A stretch of DNA of 64,000 bases, from assembly GCA_030407315.1 (NCBI GenBank), contig JALQPE010001746.1:62001-126000 (forward strand). Direction: 5' to 3'. Below are positions 11,727 through 22,771 of the stretch, one piece after another. Position 1 is the first letter of the stretch; each line of letters opens with the position of its first letter. The stretch comes from Asparagopsis taxiformis. Its lineage: Eukaryota > Rhodophyta > Florideophyceae > Bonnemaisoniales > Bonnemaisoniaceae. The translations under genes and the position numbers were made by a program. Under the pieces are notes generated by a model. It worked only from the letters and a program-made list of their open reading frames with translations. It ran no database searches and was not told the DNA's origin.

Positions 11727-12209
11727 TGTCAGAAATCTTCAAGCCACTGTAAACAGTACAAGCTACTGTAATGAAATTTTCTGGACTAATACTCGCTACA
11801 ACAAATTGCTCAGACTTCATGGCAGAGATCATTTCTAAACGTCTAAGTGTCGGCAAGGGTGGAGGTTTGTGGTGTAGAGTGAAGGCAGATAGAGCATATA
11901 AAGAACTCCAGGTAGAGCCAACTCGGAGATAGAAAACACACAACAAGCACACCCAGCAACACAATAAAAGGAGCACAAGCTCAATTCTACTGGCAAATCA
12001 CACGCGACCGCGTTTGCCTCGATCAGACATATTCGCGAACGCGAGGCTCTGACCGGTTATCATTTGTTTCACCCAAGAAACACCAAATTGCCCGACCTCT
12101 CTCAACCATACTCGCCCACTCTGGAATTAACATTGCAACACCAGAACGAAATCTATCAACAATCATTGGAACTTTCAAATAATTTCGGAAAACACTAAGG
12201 CTCACGACA
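11727..12209 (+). repeat. 5' LTR
   Basis: Starts TGTCAGAAATC and ends GGCTCACGACA; carries TATAAAG at about 11897 and AATAAA at about 11962, fitting promoter and polyadenylation roles. Identical copy at 17864-18346. Confidence 0.96.
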
Positions 12210-12720
12210 GTCTAGACTAAGCGTGGTCTTGTTGACTCTGGAATCCGCATCACTCAACTGACCTCTGGAAAATACAACCTACTCCTCTTTGGTGGTACCG
12301 TAATCAGTAGCATTCCACGATAAGTGTACTACGACTTTCTCGTTTACATTTGTGTGAAATACTCTGCGGATCTCTGATCTGATTGGATAACCAATATTAC
12401 AGTTCACCAAATAGTAAGTGAACACTTGTTATTTGGAAATTTGACCGATTATTCAGAAACTGACTTTGCAATCAGTGGCAAGAGCGAAACGGACTTCGAA
12501 CGACCCGCGCGTCGTACAGGAAAGAGAGGAAGCCGTGCAACGGCATTACGCGGCCCTTCGGACCGCGGAACAGGACCAGCCGGCCCCCGAGCGGGCAAGG
12601 CCATCAACGCCCGTTCTATCGCAGGACTGGGCCCACCTCGCGGACCACCCGCCAAATTCGGACCCCATAGCCCGAACAAAGCCCCCTACTAAGCATCCAA
12701 ACCGACGCGAATTACAGTTG
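12210..12720 (+). other. Leader between the copia 5' LTR and the first ATG of the zinc-finger frame
   Basis: Untranslated leader with one open frame (from 12445, after TGA at 12442) running without ATG into the zinc-finger coding sequence, and an overlapping Pro/Gly/Arg-rich frame at 12426-12692. A spliced or non-ATG start for the zinc-finger protein is possible. Confidence 0.5.
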
Positions 12721-13047
12721 ATGCCACTGGCTGCCTCTGTAAATACACTCCGCGTAGCAACTTCAAAAATCACAAAAAAACAGAAACCAAAAGCGCAACA
12801 CATCTGTGCTACGTGTGAGATACAGCTGTCCTCAGCTTACCAACTACGTATCCACCAAAACGGTGCCAAGCATAAACGAGTAATTGCAGCAATTGAAGCC
12901 AAGAAAAACAATTACTACCCCTGCTCACTGTGCAACTTACAGTTCAAGAGCCTCAACGACGCAGAAACGCACAAATTTTCGCGTGGACATCAGCAGAAGG
13001 AACGCGAATCTCGTAACGCCAAGTACCTAGAGAAGTTGGACCAATAA
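12721..13047 (+). CDS. Accessory protein with two U1-like C2H2 zinc fingers, inside the copia element
   Basis: 108 aa from the first in-frame ATG; the same frame stays open upstream to 12445 without an ATG, so the true N-terminus may be longer. Two fingers with identical spacing C-x2-C-x12-H-x5-H are visible: one from CATC to the His in NGAKH, one from CSLC to the His in SRGH. That spacing and the hydrophobic pattern are typical of the U1/JAZ/zf-met class that binds RNA or double-stranded RNA. A basic KKQKPK segment precedes finger 1 and a charged KERESRNAKYLEKL segment ends the protein. It lies 97 bp before gag, in a position where copia elements normally have only leader. Role unknown; genomic-RNA binding or silencing suppression are possibilities (inference). 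It might instead be a captured host fragment. Confidence 0.7.
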   Translation: MPLAASVNTLRVATSKITKKQKPKAQHICATCEIQLSSAYQLRIHQNGAKHKRVIAAIEAKKNNYYPCSLCNLQFKSLNDAETHKFSRGHQQKERESRNAKYLEKLDQ

Positions 13048-13144
13048 AATTTGATCTCTCTAGAAAGCCACTAATTCTAGATTATCTCCCCAAACATTGG
13101 TTCAACAAACTTGAAGTACTGTTACACTGTAGTGATACACTATC

Positions 13145-14626
13145 ATGGCTCCGTCACAAGACAAGATCAAGTCTACCCTGATAGACTACAACCCAATCTC
13201 GTCAGCCCATAATGCCATTAAGTCATCCATGAGTGTCGTCATTCTAGCTCAACCACAACCCTCAAGCGAGGACGCTATCCAGGACTTACGACAGGACTTA
13301 CCACCTGAAGTCCTGTACAGCCATGAAGCGTTAAGTGGTCCCCACACACTCCATCGCATCTTGCGTGACTACTTGGTCTCGATGGGATTTCAATACCGAC
13401 AGCATCCTAAAAGCAATAGAGTCGTATACGGTCTACCAGCCACTCTATACGACCAAAGACAAGATCAAGAGAGTGCTCTTGCTAACATCGAGAGTCTTCA
13501 CCATCGACCCCCCTCGCAGAGCTCGCAAGGAAACGAGACCCAAAATAGTTACATTGCGGACGGTCCCTCTCGAAACCTAGCCCACAACATGGCTATTCGA
13601 TTTAAGAGCACCGAAAAATTCAGCGGGAAGTTAGGTGAAAGTATCACCGAGCACATAAACAACTATCTCGAAGTAGCCAACGAGTACGGTTTAGACCACG
13701 GTGAGAAGTTCCTATTCTTCCACCACATCTTCGATGGGGAAGCAAAAAGGTTCTACCGAACCAAGGTACTCGTCATTGTCGACGACTTCGCATCCGCTTG
13801 TCAGATGATGCAAGAAGAGTTTAATAACATCACTAGGCAAAACAGGGTACGAAAATACCTGCAGAGTTTGCGACTCAACAGCATCATCAAGAGCCGAAAC
13901 TGCTCCATAGCCGAAGGCTTGGAAGAACTCCGCGAAACTATCACACGGTACTCTCCTCAAGGACCAATGACACACAGGTCAGAAGAAGACAAAGTCGACT
14001 ATCTGTATAAAGCCGTCGTCGGTGCCAGCTGGGCACGAAATGCTCTAGCATCCTCCCAATCATCAAACCCCCCTTGGGACTTTCAACAACTCTATACAGC
14101 ACTGGATGCAGCTTGGTTACAAGAACAGGAAGAAACGGAAGCTCGACGCCGTGACAACCACAGCCAATTCCGAGAACAAACTTCTGGGATACACTACCAA
14201 GGACAAGGAACATATGGCAGACCTCGAAAGCCTAGATCTAAGTCCTCTATTCCAAATAAGCCCCTAAATACTTCTGGGATGAACAATTCTGCTGGAAGAA
14301 ATGGTATTGATCGTTTCGGGAACCCTCGAACCTGTCACAACTGCGGCAGTAAGGATCACTTCATCAAAGACTGCGATCAACGACCAAACATCGTACAAAA
14401 CGTCGCCGGGATGATCTCGAAGAACCCAAACCGCACAAAACAGATTCTCTTTGAGCTCTCAATCCAAACAGAAGAAGCTTTGTTTAGAAATCAGGACGAT
14501 GAGAGATTTAACGCCTTCTTCGCTACAGAGAACAACGAATCAACCAGCGAAGAAGAGTCGAATAATGATGAGCAGACAAACTTCTACAATTTCGAGCCAG
14601 ATTCTGTTGACCCTGAGGATTTTTAA
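13145..14626 (+). CDS. gag: Copia gag (nucleocapsid precursor)
   Basis: 493 aa. The middle region resembles the copia gag capsid domain (FSGKLGESITEHINNYLEVA...), and a CCHC zinc knuckle CHNCGSKDHFIKDC (C-x2-C-x4-H-x4-C) sits near residues 398-411. The tail is Glu/Asp/Asn-rich. The gag stop (TAA at 14624-14626) directly follows a run of five T, and pol is open in the -1 frame across this point. Packages element RNA in virus-like particles (family knowledge). Confidence 0.92.
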   Translation: MAPSQDKIKSTLIDYNPISSAHNAIKSSMSVVILAQPQPSSEDAIQDLRQDLPPEVLYSHEALSGPHTLHRILRDYLVSMGFQYRQHPKSNRVVYGLPATLYDQRQDQESALANIESLHHRPPSQSSQGNETQNSYIADGPSRNLAHNMAIRFKSTEKFSGKLGESITEHINNYLEVANEYGLDHGEKFLFFHHIFDGEAKRFYRTKVLVIVDDFASACQMMQEEFNNITRQNRVRKYLQSLRLNSIIKSRNCSIAEGLEELRETITRYSPQGPMTHRSEEDKVDYLYKAVVGASWARNALASSQSSNPPWDFQQLYTALDAAWLQEQEETEARRRDNHSQFREQTSGIHYQGQGTYGRPRKPRSKSSIPNKPLNTSGMNNSAGRNGIDRFGNPRTCHNCGSKDHFIKDCDQRPNIVQNVAGMISKNPNRTKQILFELSIQTEEALFRNQDDERFNAFFATENNESTSEEESNNDEQTNFYNFEPDSVDPEDF

Positions 14627-17600
14627 GTGGAGACAGTACTCACCTTCGTTTTCGCCACAAACGGCGCACAGACGACACTGCTCTCCAGAAAATCTGGTGT
14701 GATATTGAAACCCCAAACGAGCAAAATACCTCGCCTACCTTCCATGGAAAGGTCTTTGCTCCAAACATTTTTTCATCTAAACCTAACGACAGGACCAAAT
14801 GGAATGGAGCCTGCATAGACACCGGAGCTCAACGTACTGTCATAGGCAAACCCCAAGCTCTCGCGTATTGTCGATTCACAGGTGTCAAATTTAAACCACG
14901 AAAAAATGGAAACTTTTACCGCTTCGGAGAAGACTTACAACAATCACTTGGCTTTATCGAAATTAGGATACCTTCACCAAATGGAAGTTTTATTCCCCTA
15001 AATGTGGACGTTGTACGTGCCGATGTACCCCTGTTGATCGGACTCGATGTCCTGGACAACTTTAAGATGACAGTTGACACTGTCAACAATGTTCTTAGGT
15101 GCCCTCACATGGGATGGGAAATACCATTGTGTCGAAAATATGGGCATGTCTACCTAGAGTGGAGTCTAATACATAACATTCTCTTCACTAAGAATGAGCT
15201 CATCAAACTGCATAGAGGTTTTCAACATCCTCCAGATGAGAAGCTCTTGAACCTAATCAAACGCGCCCGACCCAGTGAATGTACTGAAGAAACTACGAAT
15301 ATGCTCCGAAGAGTTTCCGAAAATTGTGACACATGTCAAAGAATCTCTCAAGCCCCGATGCGATTCAAAGTGACACTACCGTCCGAAAAAGATCTCGTGT
15401 TCGGAGAAGAGCTCTCAATGGACCTCATGTTCATAGACGGAAACGCAATCTTGCACGTAGTGGACACTGCAACAAGGTTTTCTTCAGCCACCTTCCTTGA
15501 TTCGAATGGATCTGAATATGGACAGACTGCATATGGAGTCTGGCTAGCATTCCTGGAATGCTGGTGTACGTTGTATACTGGCTACCCCAATAGACTAAGA
15601 ACTGACTACGGGTCAATTTTTACTTCCCCTAAGTGGAAAGAGCTTACCAATGAGAACGGAATCCAGCTGCGAATCTCCGGAATCGAAGCTCACAACTCGC
15701 TTGGAATCGGGGAGCGACTCCATGACCCACTTCGTCGAATTTACCGAAAAATACGAAAAGATGCGACCGGCACAAACCAACAGACAGCGCTTCGACTCAC
15801 CTTAAAAGCAATGAATGATACAATGGGAGAAAACGGACTAGTTCCATCCCTATTAGTTTTCGGGATTATTCCCAGGTTTCCTGTCATCAGCAGTCAACTT
15901 CCAGCTCAATCCGAACGGATGGAAGTATTAGCCATGGCTCAACGCGAAATGAACACTATCATTGCCAAAAGGAGAATCATTACCGCTCTCACAAAAAACA
16001 TACCTTCTGCATCTGATCGTTTTTACTCGATCGACGATGAAGTACTTGTCTACCGCGAGAAAGAAAAGGAATGGGTTGGACCCTATCGAGTAGTATTCAT
16101 TGACGGAAAGATGATTACTATACAAAATCCAGAACGAACCTATGAAGGCACGTTCAGCTCTCAGCAGATAAAACCATACTTGAGAGACGAAGGGACTGAG
16201 GAGAAAAGACCTGACTCTCTCAGCGTTTTATACCAAATGCTAAAGCCATTTCGACTATCCCCAGAAAGCGGTTCCCAAGAGCATTCTATCCAAATTACAG
16301 AAATCATCAAACATGGAGACCCTCGAGAGTCTGAATTCGATGACGCAAAAAGAGAAGAGATCCAAGGACTCATTGAACGCGGAACATGGGAAATTGTCCC
16401 CAAATCATCCGTTCAAGAGGGAGCTAATATCCTTGGAGGAAGATTCGTACTCACTATCAAAGACGTTGGAACTGATAAACAAAGACGTAAAGCACGTTAT
16501 GTTGTACAGGGCTATCGGGACCGCATGAAGACGTCACTCGTCCACGATACCTCTACTGCTAAACAATCTTCTGTCAAAATACTTGTCGGAATATCAGCGA
16601 TATATGGATTCCGAATATTTTCCATAGATGTTACTCAAGCCTACCTGCAGAGCTCCGAAAATCTGAAACGGGAAATTTACGTCAAGCCTTCTCGAGAATT
16701 TAAACTCCATGATGGAGAACTACTTAAATTACGAAAACCCCTATATGGACTTCCCGATAGTGGTGACTATTGGGGAAGAACTATCTCTGACCACCTTACC
16801 AACGTCTTGGGTATGAAAAAAACAATTGGAGATGAAGCCTTCTTCTATAAGCTTCGCAATAATAGTCTCCATGGATTATGCGTAACTTATGTGGACGACT
16901 TACTTCAAACAGGTGATGAATCATTTTCAGAATCTTCGAAAGCGACTGAGAAAATATTTCAATGCCGAGAACGAGAATGGGATACCGTTCAATTTGCCGG
17001 CGTCGAAATCAAGTCTAGTAGAGACGAAAAACAGATTCACCAAAGTACCTATATCCACAAACTTACTAAGATTAGTGAGGAAGCTTCATTTCAAGAATAC
17101 AGATCACTCCGAGCCCAACTTGCGTGGACAACACATACCAGACCGGACATCACTTGTGCTGTAGCTTTAGCTACACAAGTTACAGAAGAAAATTTCAACG
17201 AAAAAAGGAAGGATCACATCAAATCCTTGAACGCTGTCCTAACTCATCTATGTAAACTTAGGAACCTTCCTTTGCGTTATCCGAAACTAGAAAGAAAGGA
17301 CTTGAGACTTCAAGTATATTCAGATGCATCCTATGGAAGCAATTATGACGGATCGTCGCAGATCGGATTCATCGTCTTCTTAGCAGACGATACAAATCGA
17401 TGCCAACCGCTGTATTGGACTTCACGTAAATCCAAACGGGTGTCTAGATCAGTACTTGGAAGCGAAACAATGGCGTTTGCTGACGCCTTCGACTTCAGTT
17501 ATGCGCTGAAATATGATCTCGAACGCATACTGGGACTGACTATTCCGATCATTATGCTTACTGACAGTTTATCCCTATTTGACGTGATCTCTAAAGCAAC

Positions 17601-17811
17601 AGCAACTGCTGAGAAACGTTTAATGATAGACCTGAAAGTAGTCCGAAATGCATATTCGTCCAGGGAAATGGAAAAGATATGCTTTATTCGGAGTGAATTC
17701 AATCCCGCTGATGCCCTTACAAAAATTTCAAAGTGCAGGACACTTGAAAACATATTAAAGCTAGGAAAATTGGATCACCCAATTGAACAATGGGTAGATA
17801 GAACCCATTAG
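14617..17811 (+). CDS. pol: Copia pol: protease, integrase, reverse transcriptase, RNase H
   Basis: The frame is open from 14617 (after TGA at 14614) for 1,064 codons; no suitable ATG precedes the protease, so expression needs a -1 slip at TTT-TAA or another route. Aspartic protease: CIDTGAQRTVIG near residues 66-77. Integrase zinc domain HHCC: H199, H204, C237, C240 (H-x4-H-x32-C-x2-C), followed by the core Asp in RTDYGS and Glu in GIEAHN...GERLHD. RT: DVTQAYLQS, LYGLPDSGDYW and the catalytic YVDDLL. RNase H: YSDASYGSNYDG and the copia-typical ADALTK near the end. No internal stops. No envelope gene. Confidence 0.95.
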   Translation, partial: GFLSGDSTHLRFRHKRRTDDTALQKIWCDIETPNEQNTSPTFHGKVFAPNIFSSKPNDRTKWNGACIDTGAQRTVIGKPQALAYCRFTGVKFKPRKNGNFYRFGEDLQQSLGFIEIRIPSPNGSFIPLNVDVVRADVPLLIGLDVLDNFKMTVDTVNNVLRCPHMGWEIPLCRKYGHVYLEWSLIHNILFTKNELIKLHRGFQHPPDEKLLNLIKRARPSECTEETTNMLRRVSENCDTCQRISQAPMRFKVTLPSEKDLVFGEELSMDLMFIDGNAILHVVDTATRFSSATFLDSNGSEYGQTAYGVWLAFLECWCTLYTGYPNRLRTDYGSIFTSPKWKELTNENGIQLRISGIEAHNSLGIGERLHDPLRRIYRKIRKDATGTNQQTALRLTLKAMNDTMGENGLVPSLLVFGIIPRFPVISSQLPAQSERMEVLAMAQREMNTIIAKRRIITALTKNIPSASDRFYSIDDEVLVYREKEKEWVGPYRVVFIDGKMITIQNPERTYEGTFSSQQIKPYLRDEGTEEKRPDSLSVLYQMLKPFRLSPESGSQEHSIQITEIIKHGDPRESEFDDAKREEIQGLIERGTWEIVPKSSVQEGANILGGRFVLTIKDVGTDKQRRKARYVVQGYRDRMKTSLVHDTSTAKQSSVKILVGISAIYGFRIFSIDVTQAYLQSSENLKREIYVKPSREFKLHDGELLKLRKPLYGLPDSGDYWGRTISDHLTNVLGMKKTIGDEAFFYKLRNNSLHGLCVTYVDDLLQTGDESFSESSKATEKIFQCREREWDTVQFAGVEIKSSRDEKQIHQSTYIHKLTKISEEASFQEYRSLRAQLAWTTHTRPDITCAVALATQVTEENFNEKRKDHIKSLNAVLTHLCKLRNLPLRYPKLERKDLRLQVYSDASYGSNYDGSSQIGFIVFLADDTNRCQPLYWTSRKSKRVSRSVLGSETMAFADAFDFSYALKYDLERILGLTIPIIMLTDSLSLFDVISKATATAEKRLMIDLKVVRNAYSSREMEKICFIRSEFNPADALTKISKCRTLENILKLGKLDHPIEQWVDRTH

Positions 17812-17846
17812 ATATTGAGAAAATTATTTACGAAGATTTGTTGAGC

Positions 17847-17863
17847 GAAAAAAGAATTGGGAA
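17847..17863 (+). other. Polypurine tract of the copia element
   Basis: Purine-rich run AAAAAAGAATTGGGAA abutting the 3' LTR, the expected plus-strand primer. Confidence 0.6.
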
Positions 17864-18346
17864 TGTCAGAAATCTTCAAGCCACTGTAAACAGTACAAGC
17901 TACTGTAATGAAATTTTCTGGACTAATACTCGCTACAACAAATTGCTCAGACTTCATGGCAGAGATCATTTCTAAACGTCTAAGTGTCGGCAAGGGTGGA
18001 GGTTTGTGGTGTAGAGTGAAGGCAGATAGAGCATATAAAGAACTCCAGGTAGAGCCAACTCGGAGATAGAAAACACACAACAAGCACACCCAGCAACACA
18101 ATAAAAGGAGCACAAGCTCAATTCTACTGGCAAATCACACGCGACCGCGTTTGCCTCGATCAGACATATTCGCGAACGCGAGGCTCTGACCGGTTATCAT
18201 TTGTTTCACCCAAGAAACACCAAATTGCCCGACCTCTCTCAACCATACTCGCCCACTCTGGAATTAACATTGCAACACCAGAACGAAATCTATCAACAAT
18301 CATTGGAACTTTCAAATAATTTCGGAAAACACTAAGGCTCACGACA
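17864..18346 (+). repeat. 3' LTR
   Basis: 483 bp, identical by eye to 11727-12209; followed by TAAAT. Confidence 0.96.
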
Positions 18347-18351
18347 TAAAT
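18347..18351. repeat. Target-site duplication (right) of the copia element
   Basis: TAAAT, matching 11722-11726. Confidence 0.9.
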
Positions 18352-19748
18352 AACTTCTCTTTTCACTTTTACCGACAGTGGTGTCGGTTGATTTGAATTT
18401 GTTTGTGTCGGTTGGATTGAATATTGAATTAGCATCCTGACAGAGGGGTAATATGAGAATTCGGTGATTTTGGAATATTTTCGCGCCAAGTAAATCGCGG
18501 GCGATACAGAAATGCATCCGCGCACAGATATAGCAAACAAGCGTTCCCACCTTTATTAGACGGTATGAATATTGCACCTGATTTAGTCTTTAGAAGTCCA
18601 TCTTGTAGTAGGTATTTTAGGCTTACCCCGAATAGGCACGTGCTGCCACATGATTGGCCAAGTCCCAGCCCGGGACTCGCCAGTCAGGTAAGCCGTCCAA
18701 CTGCCCACGAGGTACACGTGAAGGACCCTCCCTCACTGTAAACTATCTTACAGGTGAGCTGAGTGATTATCGGACCTCGGGTCCACTACGACTGACCCAC
18801 ACGGGGTAATTTATTTTGGCCGAGCGCCTTTACACTGTCAACTAGTAACATGTATTACACTACCTGTATTCTATGCAATGATCTTGCACCTGCCGATCCG
18901 GCTACAACCAATACTATTGGGCAACCACTTGGGTTCATGCAGCTCGCATGCACACCCTAATCAATACCAATAGTGTAGCTTTATTTAGACTAACTACTAG
19001 TACTTAAGCTCCTCCGACTAGCAGAGGGTACCTAGCCTGAAAAGGAAACGTAAAGTTATTGGGACTTACGACCCCATTGACACAGCACCTCGCGGGCTTG
19101 CCGTTTATCTCAGTTCGAGATTCCCTCCTCTTCAGACAACGCTCTCACCAGCTTCGTGGCTCTATATTTTACGTCCCTTGCTCCATAGATACGCCCAGCG
19201 CGTGAGCACCTTCCCACTTAACGTGGATTATTGGCTTACCGCCAACGCGAAAGCAGCGTGAATATTTTGGATTCGTTTGCTCTACCGCTCACCTCGCTAC
19301 AGAGGCTGGGGACCCTGTAGGCATCTACCTACTACACATCTTGTATACTCAAGACGTGTGTCAGCTTCTCTGCATCATTAGTAGAGGCTTGCGATGCTTA
19401 AAAGTCTTCCTTAGTAGGCCATGTAAAGTCAGTATCATGCTCTGGAGAGAGGAGCGCCACATAACGCTGCTACTTCCATGTGCTCCTGCCAAGCGTCCAT
19501 TTTCCAATAGCAGATGCACCCCAACGTGATGGTAAATCGGTCCAACAGTTCTGCCCGCCTGATATATGTATGATAGTACATTGGTACTGTGCGAGGATCA
19601 TCTGTCATCGTTATACTTCGGAAATAATGGTCCTGTTCAGCCTCATGGCGGCTGTGCCTGGATTGGAAATATAGATCAAATTTCTGTGATCTGAAAATTT
19701 ATGAAACCCCTCCGGGCTCATTAATAGAAAGTCCAACCTCTGTACACT
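18352..19748. other. Intergenic, no supported gene
   Basis: No long frame, no recognised RNA gene. A short inverted repeat around 18371-18392 (ACCGACA...TGTCGGT) is visible. Otherwise nothing. Confidence 0.4.
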
Positions 19749-21349
19749 TTATATGATAACTGCAGCTTCCTTCTCAGGATTTGACCACCTCGAACTTGCA
19801 CCTTGAAATGATCCAAACAAGAATTCCAACGGTTGATGTTTCTGCTCCGCAGATGTTAATTCAAGGTGATTGGGTGGAATCTGCGTCAGGATTCCTGACC
19901 AGTGTTTATCACTGGCATCAGTGATTAAGCAGATCAGTTTTGATGCAGAGGGATGTGCCAACACAACGGAAATTGCCAAATATTGATTCACTTTTGCGAA
20001 AGCCTCCCTGTGATTTTCATTTAATCCATTAGCATCTAAGGCGTACTCTGGTAGTCTGCGCTTCTTCCTTGTCCCTGCCATCTTATAAATGTCCTCTAAT
20101 GTCCTCCATGAGCACAGCCAGAGGTTCAATTACAATTGAGAACTGTGGTATTCTAGTGCACATCCATCCAGCTGCACAAATGAGCTTTTGCAGATGATCA
20201 AATGTCGTTGGATATGGCATGCGTAGCTACGCATTCATCCCTGATGGATACATCTTAACAACATTACTACTGATAATTCGTCCACACCAACGGCCTTGTT
20301 GTCATGAGTAAATGGCACTTTGCAGCATGCAACTTGAAATAGTATTGCCTACACAAACCAAAAAATAGTTCCATGACATCCAGCAGCTCACCTTCTTCTG
20401 TGGCATAGATCAGTATATCATTCAACCAAAGAAGCAGATTCTACACATGGAGAAACAAATTATATGATTGGGTTTGCAAATGTTTAGCGCAGAGCTTTGA
20501 TAATAGGCTACAGAACTGCGATGTCCATGCATGACCCGAGTGGGGGTGTAAAATCCATCGAGAGTAATGAAGCACTGACATTCTTGTACGTCTTCTGCCA
20601 AAAGAAACTTCCAATAGCCTAGCAAAAGTCAATAGTCGCAAAGCACCTTCGATCGGCCATTCTGGCCATGAATCTCACAACTTTTGACACAAGCCATGCG
20701 TACGGAATGGTTACTTTGTTCACCCGCCGCAAGTCTGTAGTGAACCGAAACATTTCTGACCCCTTCTTGGGTATCAGAAGAGGAGCGCATGCCCATGCAC
20801 TCAGGTTTTTCTTCTGGACCAAACCAAGTAGCCCCAGTTGCATCCCCTTTTAGGTCAAGAAATCATGCTTTTTCTGCGTGTAACGACGCAGCCTAACTCG
20901 CACCGGGAATGGATTCGGTTGTAGCTTGATCTGCATCGGCTCGATGCTTACGGGCAGGTCAGATACTAGTCGTAGTCGGAATTTATCTCCATGATGTGCT
21001 AATATATTCTGCACACGTAGCCCCCGAATGGATAGGTAGTCCCGCTTCCATAGTGTGGTACAATTTAAGTTGGTCGACGGAACCGATGCGAGCGCGCGCG
21101 TTTACGTAAGTCCGCAAGCATCCGTTTGAGTCAGTAAGCTTCCGGTTCAACACGCCCTGACACGGCAAGAGATTCCAGAACTCTCTTAGCGGTCGCCATT
21201 CTGGGTGGTCCTATACTATCACTGCGCGAAGTGATACGTATGCGTCAACAGCTTAGAATGATGCAACAGGCAACAACCTTGACATCGATAATGAAATGGA
21301 TGACTGACTGCATAACCCTAATGATATTAATTCCCATTTAAAGCGGATG

Positions 21350-22230
21350 TATGATGAGGCTATGTGTAGGACCAGCTGGGATGGCGGTCACTAAGAGAGT
21401 TCTAGAATCGCTTGCCGTGTCAGGCCGTGTTGAACCGGATCGCGCAATGAACTTGCATTTCGCATGTCGCTCGGTCGCAGTGGCGATCGGGTGGTACATC
21501 GGCGGAACGCGCAGGGATCGATTGCAACACCGGATTCGCGGGCCGGCGCAAGCCGTGATCTCAGGGTGAGGTCACCGAGTAAACTCGAGCACAACGCGAT
21601 CTACGCAGGGGTCGTAAATCCCTGGCCGAGTAGTATGCGACGCAACGCGCAGTATCGCGGTGCGACGCAGTTCGAAAGTCGGTAAAAGCGCGCGCGCGCA
21701 CGTACGTCGGCGATCGTGAGCAATCCGCACGCAACGTTTCAACGCAATCGGTCCTCGCGATTCGCTAAACGCTTAACCCGTAGCTGCGAAAGTGCTGACT
21801 GTTTATTCGTAGGGTGCGAAGCAGTGCGACCACTAATAGCTAACTACTTGTGGCAGGCTGTCCTTGTGCGGCCGGCCGGTGGCGGCCGCACGCTCGCACG
21901 CAAAAAGGGAAATATTTGGGAAAAGACTTTCGTAATAAAAGACCTAGAAAGGGAAAATAAAGGGAAAATCGCGGAAATCGCTACACGTGGCGCCGGACTC
22001 GCGGTTTCGTGGCAACGTTCGCGCGCACGCGCTCGCATCGACGCTCCGTGACACGTAATCAAGGCGCCACGCGTACGCTCGCTTACTAACGAACTAAAAT
22101 AGATGCACGCGAATTCACCCCGACGCAATCGCAGCGAACGCGCGCGCGTCGACGAAATCAATTGCGTCACAGATAGTATTTGCCTTCTCCGTATTTTTGT
22201 CCTAGTACATCGCAGTCCCACTCGACTCAG
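21350..22230. other. CpG-rich block interrupting the decayed gypsy element
   Basis: This stretch is strikingly richer in CG dinucleotides and G+C than its flanks (for example GCGCGCGCGCACGTACG near 21,690). The intact relative has about 300 codons between protease and RT, while here the gap is about 1.8 kb, so roughly 0.9 kb is extra and coincides with this block. No gene is recognised in it; 21,716-22,051 is an Arg/Ala-rich open frame of doubtful meaning. Confidence 0.5.
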
Positions 22231-22730
22231 TAGTCACAAGCTGTGACAACGATCCAGCAGAGTCAATTTCAATGTCTTGCAGGCCTCTTCCTGGCTGAAA
22301 AGAGATACTTTTGATCTAGATCGAACCCGAGTGTCTGCGATACTGTCCCCGATAACGAAACCTGATCCATAGATTCCTTGAACGCTAAGTATTCAACATT
22401 GCACAACCTGAATAGATCTTCCAAGGTAGATAGATTTGTTAATATTCTCGCTTTAGAGTGTGCTGTGATGGTCATCGCATCATCACAACCGTCAGCAGCC
22501 TATCGCATCATAATTAGTTCATTGAGTAGCAACATAGACCCATAGATGTTCTCCATTGCCAACAACTTCAAATATTGCTCTGAGAGTGCTGCATGGTTAG
22601 CTCCGTAGTTCCCGGAAACGAGAACTTTTTTTCAGCAAATAATGCGTTGATAACACCTCTCTTATGCGCCATGCTATCCCGTTTCATATCGTCACCTGAC
22701 TGGGAGCCATCTTTCTTGTGTGCGCGCTGA

Positions 22731-22771
22731 ATTATTGCCCCTGAGTTCCTAAGGAACTCAGGGGCAATAAT
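22731..22771. repeat. 41-bp palindrome
   Basis: Two 19-bp perfect arms (ATTATTGCCCCTGAGTTCC and its complement) around TAA, located in the gag-protease linker of the decayed gypsy element. A second small one, AGGCGGAG-G-CTCCGCCT, follows at about 22,779-22,795. Confidence 0.85.

Larger units (their letters stand above)
11727..18346 (+). mobile_element. Complete Ty1/copia LTR retrotransposon, recent insertion
   Basis: A 6,620-bp element with LTRs of 483 bp that look identical by eye, TGTC...GACA ends and a perfect 5-bp duplication TAAAT. Order: LTR, leader with a zinc-finger frame, gag, pol (protease, integrase, reverse transcriptase, RNase H), polypurine tract, LTR. Integrase before RT defines the copia superfamily. 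All frames are open and the catalytic motifs are present, so it could be active (inference from LTR identity and intact frames). I could not identify a clear primer-binding site just after the 5' LTR. Confidence 0.97.

Noticed and set aside
12426..12692. Gly/Pro/Arg-rich 88-codon frame in the copia leader
   Set aside because: Low complexity, no ATG at its listed start, overlaps the open frame leading to the zinc fingers.
18352..19748. Looked for tRNA or 5S genes (for example the B-box-like TTCGAGATTCC near 19,113)
   Set aside because: No cloverleaf can be drawn around the box.
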